Shown in pieces: positions 24,698 through 37,055 of a stretch of DNA of 64,000 bases. How positions within the stretch are numbered: the stretch's first letter is position 1; every line of letters begins with the position of its first letter. Source of the DNA: Cantharellus purpuraceus (taxonomy: Eukaryota; Basidiomycota; Agaricomycetes; Cantharellales; Hydnaceae). The notes beneath the pieces are model-generated. The model had not been told where the DNA came from. It did no database searches and worked only from the letters and a program-made list of their open reading frames with translations. Location: assembly GCA_025174535.1 (NCBI GenBank), contig JALBUN010000023.1, forward strand, positions 3,410,001 to 3,474,000, read 5' to 3'. The translations under genes and the position numbers were made by a program.

Positions 24698-26267
24698 GAT
24701 GTTGCGTGTAGAACGCAGGTGGTCTGAGATGGACGTTAGTCGCTGAAAAGTGGTGGATTCTACCGATTCAATATTGGTCAAGCGAGCTGCCATGCGGAGA
24801 TCCTCGGGGAAGTTGAAGAACTACGGTAATATGAATATCAGCTGAATTAGATATGAGGCACACTCAGTTCGGCTTGCACGTTCTCATTGCTAATCGTATG
24901 ACATACTATTAGTTCCAGAAGGTCTCACGACACTCAAATGCAGCTAGAAGACACGTAAAGAATATTTTCCAGCCACTGGTATGGCATGGGATATGCATGA
25001 GCTTTGCAGTCTTTACAAGTGCAATTGTAACTACCTGGAAGTTTCAAACTCTTTGGTGCCTGATAGTATACCTTTGAACTTGACCACTAGTCACGTGTGA
25101 ACGAGAGAGCCTTCACCGAGTTAGTTCGTGTGTGCACATGTATTTCTCGTGTATACAGTAGGGCCGGCCGGCAGTCAGCAGGTACACATGTGAGAATGGG
25201 AATGGTTGATCTATCCAGGAAGAAGTGCAGAACTTGTATGACGTCATGGCTATTTCGGTAATGCAACGAACCTGACTGTTTCTAATGAGCGTTCGGCTCA
25301 TAAGGGTCAAGTTATGGCTGTATAGTTAGCTGCGACATGACTTTATGGAATTAACAACGAAAACGACAACAACTGCAGTTGGATGGATTGGGCTGAGAAC
25401 AAGGAAGGTACTTTACTATCTACGACAGCCTAGTTGACTCGAACACGTTCTTGGTTAGGACTATTGTCTGATTTCCCCGCTCGTCAAAGTAACTGGATCC
25501 CGGGTGTGAGAATTCGTGAGAACTTTTTTTTATCCAATTCGTTCGCTTATCTCTCCATGTGCGCACACTCGACCCTAAACCTTCGCGCGAGATGTCCTTC
25601 CGTTCGTATCTTCGAGCTCCGAAAGCCTATTCTGTACACGTCCGATTCTCTCACCAAGGACCAGGGCATACGCAGGTACTGTCCAAACTCCAACGCTAGC
25701 TGGCTACCATCGAAGGATTCTTAAGTAGACGACCGGAGCACATCTTCACATTCGGGAGGAACCGAGAAGACGGTAAGATGGAACTAGATCTCATGGCAGT
25801 GTCAGAAGCCATCAAGGTGTCGTCCCATCATCTCACTTGGTTTGCAGAGTGAAGCCAAGGTAGGTGGCGAAGCTCCTCCCGCCTCTCAAGTGTTCCTGTT
25901 TGCTAATTTCACTTCATTTATAGTGTGATTTTTTCGTGTCTCTCATCCGTGGTGTCGACTACGATGTGTGTAGCTTATGGCTCATATGAGTTCCATGATG
26001 GGAGCCTGAGGTACAAAGCGGCGTGTCGTCGGTCAGTGTCATTCGGTACAATTACCTTCGGACCGTAATCGAATAGCAAAGATCTCAGTGGGTACTTGAT
26101 TACAACAGAGCAGTGAAGCTGTGCAATTAACAATATCAGCCGAACTGAAGACAGATGATCTGCCGAGATTCCTCCGCGAGAATCATCAACCGGCTCTTTA
26201 TATGCCTGTGTGTACGGACAGGTGCAACACGCTAATCGAAGTCAACCACGAGCACAATTGAAGCGCC
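24698..26267. other. Divergent intergenic region, about 1.6 kb
   Basis: This lies between the start codons of the minus-strand cyclase gene and the plus-strand GH3 gene, so it holds both promoters. Small open frames near 25.4-25.7 kb lack family resemblance and splice consistency. I see no RNA gene or repeat. Confidence 0.5.
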
Positions 26268-29200
26268 ATGTCTCTTGATTTTCGCACTGCATCCATACCG
26301 GAAATACTAAAGAAACTCACCAGTGATGAAAAGATCCTCTTGATTTCTGCTCCCAGTTGGTGGAATACGAATAAAGTAGACAGATTGGGTATTCCCTCCG
26401 TCAAAATGAGCGATGGACCCAATGGCGTTCGAGGATCTTCTCATCTCGTATCGACGCCAGCGCAGTGTATCCCAGTAAGCATGGCGACCCTTCTGCATTA
26501 GCAGTCTGTCCTTTTATGCTTGGTAGTGTGCAACTTCACTAGCATCAACATTCGACGCTGAGCTAATAGGCGAGGCTGGAGCCTTTCTCGCCCAAGAAGC
26601 GAAGACAAAAGCCGCGGTTATCCTGTTAGCGCCTACCTGTAACATTCAGAGGTCACCACTTGGCGGCCGGTCATTTGAGTCGTTTTCTGAGGACCCTCAT
26701 CTTTCGGGTATGTCTATTTTGAGATACCAATGGCTTGCACGATGCATCGAATTTCGTTAGGAACTCTCGCGGCTGCCTATGTGAATGGACTTCAGACTAA
26801 TGGTGTAGCCGCCACTATCAAACACTTTGTCGCGAATGATCAGGAGCACGAACGCACGAGCGTGGATTCGGTTATTTCGGAGCGCGCACTTCGAGAAATA
26901 TACTTATATCCGTCAGTGATCATCATGTTCCATGTTGACATTTAGATTTATTAATTGGCAACAGCTTCATGCTTGCCCAGCGTGATGCAAAACCTTGGGC
27001 GTATATGACTGCGTTCGTATTGCACCATGTTCAGTGGGCACACAACCGCTGAGTCATTTTGGTGCCAGTTACAATCGTCTGGGAGATATTCATTGCTCTG
27101 AAAATCCCCGTTTGTTGAAGGACGTACTAAGAGGTGAATGGGGTTTTGATGGTCTGATAATGAGCGATTGGTTGGTTATACTTTAATCTATTCTCATCAT
27201 ATGAACTTAAATATACAAAAAGGTTCGGCACATACAGCGTATCTGAAGCTCTCAACGCTGGCCTCGATCTCGAAATGCCCGGTCCTCCTCATTGGCGTAC
27301 GCCTTTACTCATCAATCATTGCCTGTCATCTCAGAAGCTCATTCCCACCACCCTCGACGAGAGGGCCGAGACGGTCCTAAGGTACAACTCAGCTCGTGCA
27401 CAACCTCCCCCCCCCACGGACTCACACGGATTCAGGTTTTCCCAGAAGCTCGCCAATGCCTCTCCAGAGGTGGTTTTTGGCGACGGCATCGAACGGACAA
27501 GGGATACCCCGAAGATGCGCGCTTTCGCCCGGAAATTGGCAAATGAAGGGATGGTGCTTCTACGGAATGAAAATAATGTTCTTCCTATCAAGCCTGGCAC
27601 CAGCATTGCAGTTATTGGACCTAACGCTAAGGCACGCGTCATCGCTGGAGGTGGATCAGCTAACCTGAAAGCAAGCTATGTGGTAACCCCGTACGAAGGA
27701 ATTCTGAGCAACAAACCAGACGGTGTATCTGTCGAATACACTGTCGGATGTTACGGTGAGTGTATGAACAGGTAAAGGAAGGGACTCACCAAGGTGGGAT
27801 TCGTTTTGGCTTATTGCAGCACACAAGTACCTCCCCACCCTTGAGGACTGCCTTACGACGCACACCGGTAAACCGGGCTGGGACTGTGCGTTCTATAACC
27901 ACGACATCAATGGTCATCCCCTTGAGGAGTCCGTGGCTCACTTCGTACTCAACGACACACGCGTCAAGCTTAATGACTTTCTCCCTGCCGGATTGACCGA
28001 AACTTGGACCATGAGACTGAGTGGAAAGCTTACGGTTGCAGACACAGGCCCTTTCGAATTCGGCCTGACTGTTGCAGGTGAGTACAACCATCGCCCTACT
28101 CACACCACATGCTCAATGATCGGGACCATGTTCTCAGGTCGTGCCAATCTCTGGATTAATCGTGAGCTGGTTGTAGACAACTGGACAAAGCAGCATCCAG
28201 GAGATTTTTTCTATGGGTGAGGAACTCTGTATTTGGTGTACAGTTCCGGACAACATAGTTTTGTTTATAGTCAGGGCACGAGAGAAGAAAAGGGCATTTA
28301 CATGCTCGAATCGGGCATGGCAGTAGATCTTGTCGTTGAGTACACCAACACACTCCCTTTCAAAGCCGGAGAAAGAAATTATTCCCAGCCAAGTCTCATG
28401 CGAGGAGTGGTAAGTAGTTTACGCTCTACTTCTTTCTTCACCGCTATTTAGTAGCGTTTCGTTCTGTTCTGATATTCCCCTTCTAGCGTCTAGGAGGCGC
28501 ACCCAAAATCGATCCGAACGAGGCGATCAGAGATGCGATGACGCTTGCCAAGACGGCCGACGTTGTTGTGGTCGTTGTGGGACTTAGCAGTGATTGGGAG
28601 AGTGAGGGGTTCGACCGGCCGGCGCTCGACTTGCCTGGGAAGCAGAATGAATTAATCGCTGCCGTGGCGAGTGTGAATCCTAAGACAGTTGTTACTATCC
28701 AAGCTGTGGGTTTTATCTACTCACTCAGTTTCTTTGATTTGCTTCATTGTCGTTATTAGGGATCTGCGGTGTCCATGCCTTGGCACAATCATGTCTCTTC
28801 AATCGTCCAGGCATGGTTATCCGGGAATGAAGTTGGCAATGCTCTAGCGGACATTTTATTCGGCTACGTCAATCCCTGTGGAAAACTACCCATCACACTC
28901 CCTGCACGAGAAGAAGACATTCCTGCATTTCTCAATTACGGCAGCGAGAATGGACAAGTGCACTACAGGGAAGATTTATTTGTTGGATATAAATGGTACC
29001 AAGCCCGTGCAATCCAGCCTTTGTATCCATTCGGGTGGGTTCCTTGACGTCTTCACGAGTGATTGAAGTTTGACCATAGGTTTTTGAAGATTTGGCCTTT
29101 CATACACCACATTTTCGTTTTCTTCCTTGAGAATCACGCCCTTGAATTCTGGAGAGGCGCTCCGTGTAAAAGTGTCTCTAAGTGTGACCAACACTGGAGA

Positions 29201-29510
29201 CGCCACGGGCTCGGAGGTAGTTCAGGTATACGTTACTCTTCCACCGGGCGGTCCAACAACACCTAAATATCAGCTGCGTGCATTCGAGAAGGTGAGGGAT
29301 CTGAAGCCTGGGGGTACACGAGAGGTGCATGTTATGCTAGACAAGTATGCCTTGTCCTTTTGGGACATAACTGCGGCTGAGGGAAAGAAGACGGGGGTTT
29401 GGCGGGCAAGGGGAGGTTTATATGAGATTGCGGTAGGTTCTTCGAGTGTTCATCATCACCTGAGAGGCGAGTTTGAAGTTAAACACGGTTTCGTATGGGA
29501 GGGGCTGTAA
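26268..29510 (+). CDS. GH3 beta-glucosidase with PA14 insertion
   Basis: The first exons fit in phase: 26268-26474, 26527-26707, 26761-26911, 26965-27012, 27069-27170, 27223-27381 and 27436-~27754. More exons follow to the stop at 29510. The GH3 N domain shows [38 protein letters not shown] and the nucleophile Asp in [13 protein letters not shown]14 carbohydrate-binding domain ([26 protein letters not shown]) sits between the C-domain halves, as in the Kluyveromyces-type enzymes. The GH3 C domain ([15 protein letters not shown]) and a fibronectin-like C terminus ([10 protein letters not shown]...[17 protein letters not shown]) follow. The enzyme hydrolyses beta-glucosides such as cellobiose. 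No signal peptide is visible at [12 protein letters not shown], so it is probably intracellular. Confidence 0.93.
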
Positions 29511-29896
29511 TACGCGCGGGGTTGTTTTTGTATATTTGTCGATTTGTAATTTATGTACAAGTATCACCACAGGGAGTTTGCATGAAACCTAATCACAGTA
29601 AGCTCATGCACTGGCACCCACCTCTCAAGTATATGTTTGAAATATACGTTCACCTTCATGGCATCGATCGTTCGAATTCACATTAATGGACAAGCATAGA
29701 TATAGTGACAGTATCCTTACCTTTGCTTGGGCATGAAAGGATTATTCTGGAAGGTCTCAAGTCTAAGAAAACATTGTTGGAAGAGGTATAATTCTTATCA
29801 AACAAAAACTGCAAGCACATGCAAGCGCTAGATCACTAAGTGGTATACCATATATTATGTGGAATCCAGAGATGCTCAGTTCCAGACACCCATTCC
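29511..29896. other. Convergent intergenic region
   Basis: About 386 bases between the GH3 stop and the stop of the minus-strand kinase gene. Only presumed 3' UTR sequence is visible. Confidence 0.45.
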
Positions 29897-31794
29897 CTAT
29901 CCGATCATGATGTTCGTAGTCGGCTTTCCGTTGAGGAGGATTCCACGACAGAGTCTCGATACCAGGGACCGGCGACGAATAGAAGCTGTGCAGACTTTTA
30001 CTTTGTCGCTCGCGGCAGTCCCAGTTCTTGACTTTGACCTCAAATTGTTGCCGAGGCTTCGCTTCCAGTTCCAGCGTTGCTTCGGCGTTGCACCGTGATG
30101 CTCCTCCTTCTCTGCGACGGAGGCGACGTGCGTTATTTCTGGAGAATGCTCGGAATGACGCGTTCTTCCTGAGGAGTCTGGGGAATTAATAGCTGCGGAT
30201 GACCCTCCCAAGTCAATTTGACAGGTGCCATGAAAGGTGGTCGAGGGCGAGAAACATAGCGCACTCTGGTCCGCTAGACTGGACTCGGAGTGTTGTGGAG
30301 CAATGTAGTTGAAACCAGTTAAAAGGTCCGGGTCATACTCGGCATCTAATTTCCGTTTCCGCTTTGCCACTCTGGGAATAGGCTCCAAGTCTACTTCCAG
30401 TGAAAGAGCCCCTTGATAGGTGGGTTTGTGCGGATCTGACAAAGGGTTAGTCCCGAGCCATCGCGGATGTTAGCCTGTAGTATTCACTCTGATAACCGCA
30501 TCGCATGATGGTGTTCCAGTTGCTAGATGCGATGTTAGCATATAAAGCATTTGATGAGTTGAATAGCCACACACATGCTTGAGAACCATGTGTGCTCCAT
30601 GGCCCTAGCCGTGTGGGGGCGTTCAGACGGAACCGGGTCGGTAAGCTATAGGAGAATAAATAAATAATGCGATCTACAAAACTAGCAGTGAGCGCACCTC
30701 AGTCAAGAATGACTGCAAGACGCGAGGGAACCGGCTTTGGCATATCTTGTCAGGAGTGTAATATGTAGCTTTCTAGTGTTGTTCGGATCGAGTCACATGC
30801 TATGAGAATGTACTTATTTACCTTCTTCATCGTCGCAAACAGGATCTGGGAAAAGACAATTCCAAAGGCATATATGTCTGACGGGTATGAGACTGGACCC
30901 CGTATTTCAGACAACAGCTCTGGTGCCTTATATCCCCGAGTCCCGACGCGAGAATACGTTTGATGCATCTCCCTAGGCACAGACGAATCAAACTGAATGG
31001 CATAGCCGAAGTCCGACAACTTGATGTTGCCCTATCATCGAATAAGTACGTTGACCGTGCTGACTTGAAATATGTTATTTGCTGAAAACCCACCCGGTAA
31101 TCTAATAGTATGTTTGCAGGCTTTATGTCACGATGTACGATGCAATGGGAATGGAGGTGATGGATAGCGGCCAACTGATAGGTACTTTAGAGAGGTCTAA
31201 AGCACAGCTGAATGCTGAACCAACAAACACCTACCAATTGTGCAGCGTATAGCTTTCCTTCTGTTCTATGGATCCGGTGACTTGCTAACCGTGTGTGTAG
31301 GTCTTCTGGGCACCAATCCTGACCGTCAAATCGTTGTCAGCTAGGTCTGAATACTCAAATCTCTAACTAACCATCACAAGGAACAGGTTTCGGTTGTACC
31401 CAAACGCCCATTCAAGCTGTATGATGAAAGGATGAGGGAAGACTTCTGTCAGATGGCTGAGAATTCCTAGTTCTCTTCGGACATGTTTTGCATTGCCTTC
31501 ATCGATGACTTGTTGACGATGAAATGACTTCACGGCATAGCAAACTCCCCGCCTCTCACCCACAAAGACTTTGGCTTGGCCTCCTTGACCAATAAGTCTG
31601 GTCAACCAAATGGGTGTGCCATTTGGATCAAGAATGGGGACTGTAGATGGCCTAGTGCGCTCTCGCACACAGGTAAGCATCGTCATATCCGACGCTGAGG
31701 CCGGATTCCCTGCCTGATCTCCAGGAAGCTGTGCTTTTGTCTGAGACTGGGCTTGAGAGAGAAGCAGATTGACAACTGTGAGGACAGAGGGCAT
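29897..31794 (-). CDS. Serine/threonine protein kinase with basic C-terminal tail
   Basis: Minus-strand exons encode a kinase domain beginning IGQGGQAKVFVGER (glycine loop) and YAVKSFHRQ (VAIK lysine). It continues with IVHRDIKPANILLDYR (catalytic loop), KLSDFGYAIQ (DFG) and VGTRGYKAPELLSE (activation segment), then SDIYAFGIVFSQILF. The start ATG at 31794 (MPSVLTVVNLLL) precedes about 60 non-kinase residues. The C-terminal exon, ending at 29897, is rich in basic residues (IPRVAKRKRKLDAEYD, RSLGNNLRSKSRTG) and may carry a nuclear localisation signal. HRDIKPAN indicates a Ser/Thr kinase. I cannot place it in a named subfamily. The exons between about 30450 and 30750 are unclear, and the tail might belong to the same or a neighbouring transcript. 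Confidence 0.8.
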
Positions 31795-32335
31795 GTTTAA
31801 CGTTGGAAGGAAAGGCGATGACGGACAGATATTAGGCGACAATGCGATCAACGCAGATGTGAGGAGAAATCAAGCCTTTACTCGGATACCAGAGACAAGC
31901 TGTACACCTTTTAACAGTGTCAAACGTCGCTTTCATCCGAAACTTGCTCTAGAATCCGCCACACTGTAGGCTCTAAAATGACACTTACGAACTAGGAAAC
32001 GTGTCTGGAAACTGGATGATCAAAGATTCACTGTCTCTGAAAATAGGAGAGTCTTACGTATCTACAACACTGAGAATGGCTACGTGCTGTCGGATAAACC
32101 ACTAGGCTAAATGTACTTAGCCATGCATACTTAGCATAGGCCGAGCATCATGTCCTCTGCCGGTCGTTCCTTTGAAATGCACCGTGAATTGTGCTGCACA
32201 AAATCAAGACAAGATAGGCGTTGCCTGAGGGTCTGAGGCTGAAATTGGGCTAATGGTTGAGTGGCTGACATTAAGCCGCCGTACGCCACAATTCAAACTC
32301 CGACGTCCTTCCATGTTCTTGGGATCCAGCTCGCC
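31795..32335. promoter_or_regulatory. Divergent intergenic region (shared promoter region)
   Basis: About 540 bases between divergent start codons, presumably containing both promoters. No motif could be assigned with confidence. Confidence 0.4.
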
Positions 32336-33970
32336 ATGCTAGAGGTTTTACAATCTACCCCATATACACCAATATTCCCCCCTCCACTTCCACACGCGGA
32401 CTCTCCACCGCTGGCATCCCCCTCAGGTGACTCTGCCCTGACAGAGTGCGATGATCTTAATAAAGCGAGTCAGAAACCATACATAGACAGGTTAAAGGAA
32501 CGGTACCTCCTTCTCTCTGGTCTTCCTGAAGAGCTATGTCCACCTTCGCGCGAGACTAGTCCTGAAGCCGAAGCCCGGATAGGGACGTTAAGCTTGCGTA
32601 TGCGCAATGCGTGTGCGCTGCGCCTGCCGCTAGAGCTGGCACTGACCTGTGTTGGAGTGAAAGGCGGCGACTGGGTGGGCATTCCCGTATCTGGTGAAGA
32701 CCAGGATGCAAGAGAATACTGCCTTCCAGCCACTGAGGAAGAGTGGTTTGAGTGGGAAAGTGCACTGAACAAGGAAAGAGACGCAAGGAGAGAGGAAAGG
32801 GAGGCAACAGAGTGCAGAAAGAACATAGAGAAGTGGAGCCAAGGAGTACAAGAAGATCCGTTTCTGGACAACCACCAAGTCCCTGATTTGATACAAGAGC
32901 GACATCATCTAGCAACCGAGGCTTTCAGCCTTTCCGATTTGAACGGGAATCATGAAGAAGATCAATGCATAACAACCCGTAACCCTTCTGAAGGATGGCC
33001 GAACCAACTGCTTCGTGAACAATCAGAACCGGTAGAACGGAATTCCCTACCACTTCCCCTGGCACCAGCTCCGGACCTGCTACCTGGGTTTTGCGATTCA
33101 GTAAACAGATACTTGTATTGTTTGAAGATATGAGGCGCTGATATTGTCATGTAGTTCTCCCCCCTTGGTTCGACACCTTTACCAGACGATCTAGAGCAGC
33201 AGCCTCCTATACAGGACGACTCGCCACTGTCACCATCTTTCGATGTCGGGGACACGAACATCTCTACTCCTCTCAAGAAGAAGCCAAACACTGAACCTGT
33301 TCTTCAGCTCTCTTCACCCATATCTCCATCTCGCAGCCTCCGCTCTCTCTCGGCAGCCCAATCCACTATGATTCCAACCTCCCGGAAACGCCCTCATGGT
33401 GATGAAGTAGATGCAGCAAATATAGCGGACCCTGTGAACCAGGCATTAGGCACACCTCATAGCTTAAAAAGAGCGAGAACTATGGTGCAGCCCATTACGC
33501 CTAAGTCTGTCGAACGACCAAGGGGCTCCCAAGAATTCAATGGCAGCCAACTTGATCCAAAACGACTTCCGACCCTGGAAGCCCTCCTTGATAGGACTTC
33601 CAGAAAGGGGTCTTCGCGAAAAGGAACTCCCTCATCTAAAGGGAAACCTCAAGGAAAGGTTGTGGGCGGTCTTGCAATATCTCCTTCTCTGCAGCGTACC
33701 CCTTCGTCACCACTTCCAGAGGTTTCTTCATCGCAGCCGACTTACTCCATGTTTTGTCCAGAGTTTCAGTCAACACAACACCGCAGATTGTCGGTGCCAC
33801 CATCACCTAGTCAGCGGCTGATCATAACACAACAAATCGGTCCTCAGGACATGCCTCGTGGGACTGCTTCATCTGGTATTGGTCCTTTTCAGTCACAGTT
33901 CGATGTTGAAGGCAGAGTCGACGAAATCAGGGCATTTCTCGAAGCTGACGCATGGGACGTGGAGACTTAG
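32336..33970 (+). CDS. Unrecognised 526-residue protein
   Basis: Two exons (32336-33100, 33155-33970) separated by a 54-nt intron fit in phase and give 526 residues. The first in-frame ATG is at 32336. The frame is also open upstream without an ATG, so an earlier exon is possible. The N-terminal half is acidic and helical (YIDRLKERYLLLSGLPEEL, WFEWESALNKERDARREERE). The second half is Ser/Pro-rich with basic patches (STPLKKKP, TSRKRPHGDE, SLKRARTM) that look like nuclear localisation signals, and it ends in a short ordered block (FDVEGRVDEIRAFLEADAW). I recognise no domain. The order suggests a nuclear, fungus-specific regulatory protein, but that is inference. It lies just upstream of shugoshin on the same strand. 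Confidence 0.7.
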
Positions 33971-34189
33971 TACATATAGTATGGTCCATTGGTTGGTTCC
34001 GGTACATGTAAAGGTTATATTATGCGCTTGGAATCTTGCAAATACTGTGAATCTGATAGTGATAATTGCATTGTTCCTTATTGTTCCTAGTTTGCGTTCG
34101 TCACGTGTCAAATCTCACGTGATCTTCGGACTCCCAAATCAGACCTGTTCAACCACTCTGGCAGCACCGACACCTATTCACCGACGGCC

Positions 34190-36093
34190 ATGTCGTCGCG
34201 AAGAGACTCGAGGGTACATTTATCTATAAGACAAAATGACGCGCTTTTGGAATTCGAAAATTGTAAGCCATTTATCTAGGCCCTCTAGTAAACTGACCTT
34301 GTTTCTAGTCAAGAGGAAGTACTTACTTGTCAATAAACACATCACGAAGTAAACGCATTTTATGTCACAGTGTACTTCAAGCTGATATTGTGTAGGCTTA
34401 ACTCAACCCTGAGCGTGCGCGTCGAGGAGCTTAATGCACAGGTCTCAACCCTGTATGTTGAGAATCTGCGCTTGCGCGCCTCCGAAATATCTCTAGTATC
34501 TCAACTCAAGAGGGAAAAGGAGAGAACGCGAAGAGTAGTAGATGAGGCGGAAAATGCTGTATGTGTTGTATAAGCCAGCTCTTATGATCCGTTCTGCTCA
34601 CGGACTCATCAGGTTGGCATGCTCATGGGTCAATTAAGTGAAATGCGTGCATCGTTATGTAGTGGGGCCTCTGTGAATGCTGCATCCTGTAAGTTGGATT
34701 GTCTTCATATTCTCCATGTGAAGGGGTTTATATAAAGCCATCTTGTAGCTCCTAGGCGTAAAGTTTCAGTATCTATGGTACAGCCTCCGCGTGAGACAAT
34801 TAAGCTCGTCAGGCCGCCCGCAGAAGCAATAACACAAATTCCCGAGTCAGAAGAAGATGATATTGATGGTGAAGATACCACACCAACGCGCACGGTCACT
34901 TCACGTCGTCCTTCAGCCAGCCGACTTCCACTGCCAAAGCTTGTATCCACACCACAGTCAACAATAGCAACGAGTCGTCATGATGCTATCCCTCATATAA
35001 ATCTGGCTGCCGGAGCAACAAGGAGAAAGCCGGGTAGGAGAAATAGTGCACTTATAAGCGCGGAACAGCACACAGCTGTAGAGAGGGTACCAAGTCCTGT
35101 TGCAGGGCCTGTTACGCGCTTAAGAAGACGCTCTACGGAACTTGAAGACGAGGAGCGTGAAGTTGAGCTAGAAGTACAGGTTGGTATCGACCCTGAAATG
35201 GAACCGCAGGAGACGCCGAAGGCGAAGGATAAGGACCATGTGGATCCGGGTGGTGCTTGGATTGCGGAATGGCCGAAACAGTCAGACCGGAAAGGGAAGG
35301 GGAAGCAAGCAATACCGGATTGGGAACGCGAGACAGAGCTCCATAGCACCAGTGAGAGAGACTCCAGTGAAGGTTCGAAAGAGCGGGTCAAGGAAAAAGA
35401 CAAGAGACGTTGTGGCATCAAGGATGTAACAAATTCTCCTAGGAAGGGTTTGGGGGAGTTTACTGAGAAGGCGCCCATTGAACTGTCAAGTGAGTTCCGC
35501 TGTCACTAATACATGGCGTTTTCTGACTCCAAACCAGCTCCTGTCTCATCACCTGTCCTTACCTCGCCATCTTCCACGAGCACACAATTGTTTGACGTAT
35601 TGACTCCGAAAGCTGGAGTCTCTTTACTGTCAACTGTATCTACACCTGCGACGGATGGCGGTTCTGAAGCAGGCGAGACTACCACTGGAAGGGAACGGAG
35701 AACACGGAAAAGTGTAAATTATGCTGAGCCAAAACTCAATACGTATGATCTCCTTTATGATATACATACGTATGCTGACAATCTTATAGTAAAATGCGGA
35801 AGCCCGAACCTGCCCCCGAATCTAAGCCACGCACGTCAGCAGCTGGGATGACCACACGTCGCAGAAAGTCGATACCCTCACAGAATACTGTGTTAGCCTC
35901 GGATGAAGATGGGGATGCAGACGTTGAAGGATCGGGTTTGAATATGAAGTGGATGGAAGGTAGGCGGAGGACTGTCCACAATACGAGTATCAAAGCATCC
36001 GACCCGCCTTCAAACCTGGGATCCACCGGACCCGCCAGTGACTCGTATGGATATTGGGGAGACGAGGCAAGACGACATAGCATGGCAGTATGA
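34190..36093 (+). CDS. SGO1: Shugoshin, centromeric cohesin protector
   Basis: Seven exons fit in phase (34190-34262, 34309-34348, 34396-34558, 34613-34688, 34749-35489, 35538-35742, 35790-36093), giving 533 residues. The N terminus carries the shugoshin coiled coil: ALLEFENFKRKYLLVNKHIT, then LNSTLSVRVEELNAQVSTLY and VENLRLRASEISLVSQLKRE. The C terminus has the basic shugoshin box (RRTRKSVNYAEPKLNT-KMRKPEP) split by the last intron. The middle is long, charged and probably disordered. Shugoshin recruits PP2A and protects cohesin at centromeres through meiosis I and monitors kinetochore tension. Both conserved ends and their spacing match the family. Confidence 0.93.
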
Positions 36094-37055
36094 CTCTGAC
36101 AACGGATTAGATGGCACCCATTTGGCCTGTACCCCACCTGTTTTTCCGTCGGCTGCTCTCCTTATTACTGGTATACCCTCATTCAACACTTTCTCATTAT
36201 CTGTTCTTTCCCACCGTGTCACGTATAAAACGTATGGATATGATCTATGCTGAGGTTGCACAATGATTTGAGTAATAAAGACCACTACCATCTTCCACAC
36301 TCATCTCCAGCCGTCCCCTCTTCCGAGATCCTCCAAGCTGACGCCGCTGAATTTTTAAGCCTAGAAGTCTGATCTTGCACCAAGCAAGTCGGCGATATGT
36401 TCTTTGAGCGTGTACAAAGGATATCGATCCCATTTCGGCGGCATAAGGTCACAATGTTTCATGTTAACTTCGTAGGATGGGATTCGACGGAGGTGGGACC
36501 ATTAACTGTATCCATACGGAGTAAACTAATTAGACACACCGTCCTAGTCCTATGTTGCCAGACGTTCCATTTGAGTTACAAGCTGTGAAGGGCCCCATTG
36601 CCAAGAATGAAACACATGCGTATCACTTGAAAGCTTGAACCTTCAACATCAATAAACATTGCCCACGTGTATTGTTCGTTTGTGTCTGTGTTGAGCATCG
36701 CACGATACATTGGACCTTGTTGTGCTGATGTTTTGAATGTCCAATCGGTGGTCATTGATAGTCACTGTGGGTATTTGAGCATGTGTATGTGTTTCAATTG
36801 GTGGAGAAAAAGCGAGATAACAGAGACAGCCAGCTGAGAAGAATTAGTTTGCACTTCAGAACAGAAAGTACTAGCTAAGCGAGCGCTAATCCATAGACTC
36901 GGACTTGTGGGCGCTTGAGTTGAGCTTCTCTTGCTTCACTTGGCCAACAGAGCTCGCGGAGCTCTCTAACTTCTAGCTTCTGCCTAGCTCCGCCGACTAA
37001 CATTTTTGAGGAAACTTCCTGTTCAACGTTCAACGTCAAGCTATTTAGTTTATAT
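36094..37055. other. Intergenic region, about 960 bp
   Basis: This lies between the shugoshin stop and the cyclin-box gene start on the same strand. It probably contains the SGO1 3' UTR and the promoter and leader of the next gene. No coding or RNA feature is seen. Confidence 0.45.

Noticed and set aside
25434..25724. Possible exon upstream of the GH3 gene
   Set aside because: No family resemblance and no consistent splice partner; it lies in a promoter-sized gap.
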